Shown: piece by piece, positions 62,903 to 64,000 of the stretch
How the letters are laid out: each line of letters starts with the position of its first letter
How positions within the stretch are numbered: the stretch's first letter is position 1
Assembly: GCA_963751355.1 (NCBI GenBank)
Contig: CAVVVS010000050.1
Span: forward strand, 5,812 to 69,811
Direction: 5' to 3'
Source: CAVVVS01 sp963751355
Lineage (GTDB): Bacteria; Bacteroidota; Ignavibacteria; Ignavibacteriales; Ignavibacteriaceae
DNA: 64,000 nucleotides
Position numbers and translations under genes: made by a program
Notes under the pieces: generated by a model
What the model saw: the letters and a program-made list of their open reading frames with translations, nothing else
The model's database searches: none
What the model was told of the DNA's origin: nothing

Positions 62903-63970
62903 ATGTCTCGTTATGCAAGAAAATCTTCTAAGAAAGCGGGTCTTTCTCCCGGCACTTTGGTTTTTGTGGGTGATAAAAAAACAGAAAATACCAGAATCAG
63001 ACTTTTAGATTATAATGAGACAAAAATTGAAGAGAAAGAACTAAAAAAAATTGAAGAGGTGTTTCCTCTTAAAAACACATCCACTATTTCATGGATTAAT
63101 ATTGATGGTCTGCAGGATACAAGCATAATTGAAAAGATAGGAAATCATTTCAAAATACATTCCCTCGTTTTAGAAGATATATTAAATACAAATCAACGAC
63201 CGAAAATAGATGATTACGAAGACTATCTCTACATTGTTTTTAGAATGGTTCATTACGACAAGGATAAGCAGGAGATTTCTACCGAACAGGTGAGTTTGAT
63301 TGCTGGAAAAAACTTTGTCATATCCTTCCAGGAAAAGGTGGGAGATGTATTCGATCCTATAAGAGAAAGACTCAGAAACAGTAAAGGACGGATTAGAAGA
63401 GAAGGTTCGGATTACCTTTCTTATTCTTTAATCGATGCCGTAGTTGACAGTTACTTTGTTGTGCTTGAAAATATAGGTGAAGTGATAGAGGATCTGGAAG
63501 ATGAATTGATTTCCAATCCACAGCAGGAAAATCTTCACTCAATTCATAAAATGAGACGTGAAATGATCCTGCTCAGAAAATCGGTGTGGCCGCTAAGAGA
63601 AGTCATCAACAATTTGGAACGAGGTGATTCGGATTTAATACAAGAAAGTACCGGAATATTCTTGAGAGATGTTTACGATCATACAATTCAAATTATAGAG
63701 ACTATCGAATCCTTCCGTGATATGATAAGCGGAATGCTGGATACTTATCTTTCCAGTCTAAGTTATAAAATGAATGAAGTGATGAAAGTTCTTACCATCA
63801 TTGCGACAATATTCATTCCTCTCACTTTTATCGCAGGAGTATACGGAATGAACTTTGAACACATGCCCGAGCTAAAATGGAACTGGATTTATCCCGATGG
63901 CTTTTGGCTCTTGATGTTTGCAATCGGCGGAATAATGATTTATTACTTTAAGAAAAAGAATTGGCTCTAA
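62903..63970 (+). CDS. corA: CorA-family magnesium/cobalt transporter
   Basis: The 355-residue inner-membrane channel has a long cytoplasmic N-terminal domain (TISWINIDGLQ, LEDILNTNQRPKIDDYEDY), a coiled stalk with many charged helices, and two C-terminal membrane helices (about 297-315 and 331-347). Between them is the selectivity signature YGMNF (Gly 315, Met 316, Asn 317) followed by the periplasmic loop EHMPELKW. The C-terminus is short and basic (YYFKKKNWL). The start follows TCGAGGTAA. The gene ends 30 bases before the window edge. Confidence 0.96.
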   Translation: MSRYARKSSKKAGLSPGTLVFVGDKKTENTRIRLLDYNETKIEEKELKKIEEVFPLKNTSTISWINIDGLQDTSIIEKIGNHFKIHSLVLEDILNTNQRPKIDDYEDYLYIVFRMVHYDKDKQEISTEQVSLIAGKNFVISFQEKVGDVFDPIRERLRNSKGRIRREGSDYLSYSLIDAVVDSYFVVLENIGEVIEDLEDELISNPQQENLHSIHKMRREMILLRKSVWPLREVINNLERGDSDLIQESTGIFLRDVYDHTIQIIETIESFRDMISGMLDTYLSSLSYKMNEVMKVLTIIATIFIPLTFIAGVYGMNFEHMPELKWNWIYPDGFWLLMFAIGGIMIYYFKKKNWL

Positions 63971-64000
63971 TTGCAAAAATAAATATTTAATACGATTTAT

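Overview
The window looks like part of a genome from the Bacteroidota/Chlorobiota side of the tree, most likely class Ignavibacteria. The signs are an AT-rich sequence, five proteins ending in a type IX secretion (T9SS) sorting domain with the core LSQNYPNPFNP, a giant hybrid two-component sensor with propeller repeats, and promoters of the TTG/TAnnTTTG type. Taxonomy is inferred from gene content only. No rRNA, tRNA or CRISPR array was seen.

Layout. 1-3371 is an imperfect inverted repeat of about 1.67 kb per arm. Its right arm holds the intact versions of two secreted-protein genes and its left arm holds a frameshifted mirror copy, so this end of the window may be an assembly or read foldback. 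3025-9713 carries a T9SS secreted protein and a 1403-residue hybrid sensor/regulator. 10066-12232 has two small lipoproteins and a free-standing T9SS sorting domain, with a shared 14-bp motif upstream. 12402-21472 is all on the minus strand: a secreted protein often mislabelled asparagine synthetase B, a TPR-clpX pair, a TPR / ECF sigma / anti-sigma / TonB-domain lipoprotein operon, and an outer-membrane barrel with a haem-binding CxxCH. 21473-22144 holds inverted-repeat elements. 22145-31548 has dxr and rseP, a LytS/LytTR two-component pair, an M29-type aminopeptidase, a lipocalin, a pyrimidine nucleoside phosphorylase and a ferritin-like protein.

The centre of interest is 31813-43100, an eleven-kilobase tetrapyrrole operon: hemX-like, hemA, hemC, an unknown lipoprotein, a TetR-HemD fusion, hemE, hemN, hemY and hemB. 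Together these take glutamyl-tRNA to protoporphyrin; hemL and ferrochelatase are not in the window. Uroporphyrinogen-III synthase is fused to a TetR-type DNA-binding domain, and an 18-bp TetR-like palindrome lies directly upstream of the operon promoter, which suggests an enzyme that regulates its own pathway. Two GxxExxY (PD-(D/E)XK) genes sit inside the operon, bracketed by 'cacagag'-type palindromic repeats. They are broken by different lesions, and related repeat blocks occupy the hemY/hemB gap and the operon end.

43517-63970 returns to ordinary genes: two T9SS proteins, a Tat-exported tail-collar protein, a methyltransferase with a PRMT-like double-E loop, a TauE-type permease, MgtC/DUF4010, RidA, DUF3298, glyoxalase-fold, glycogen phosphorylase, a quinone oxidoreductase divergent from a MarR-GNAT fusion, a Tat-exported glycosylasparaginase and CorA.
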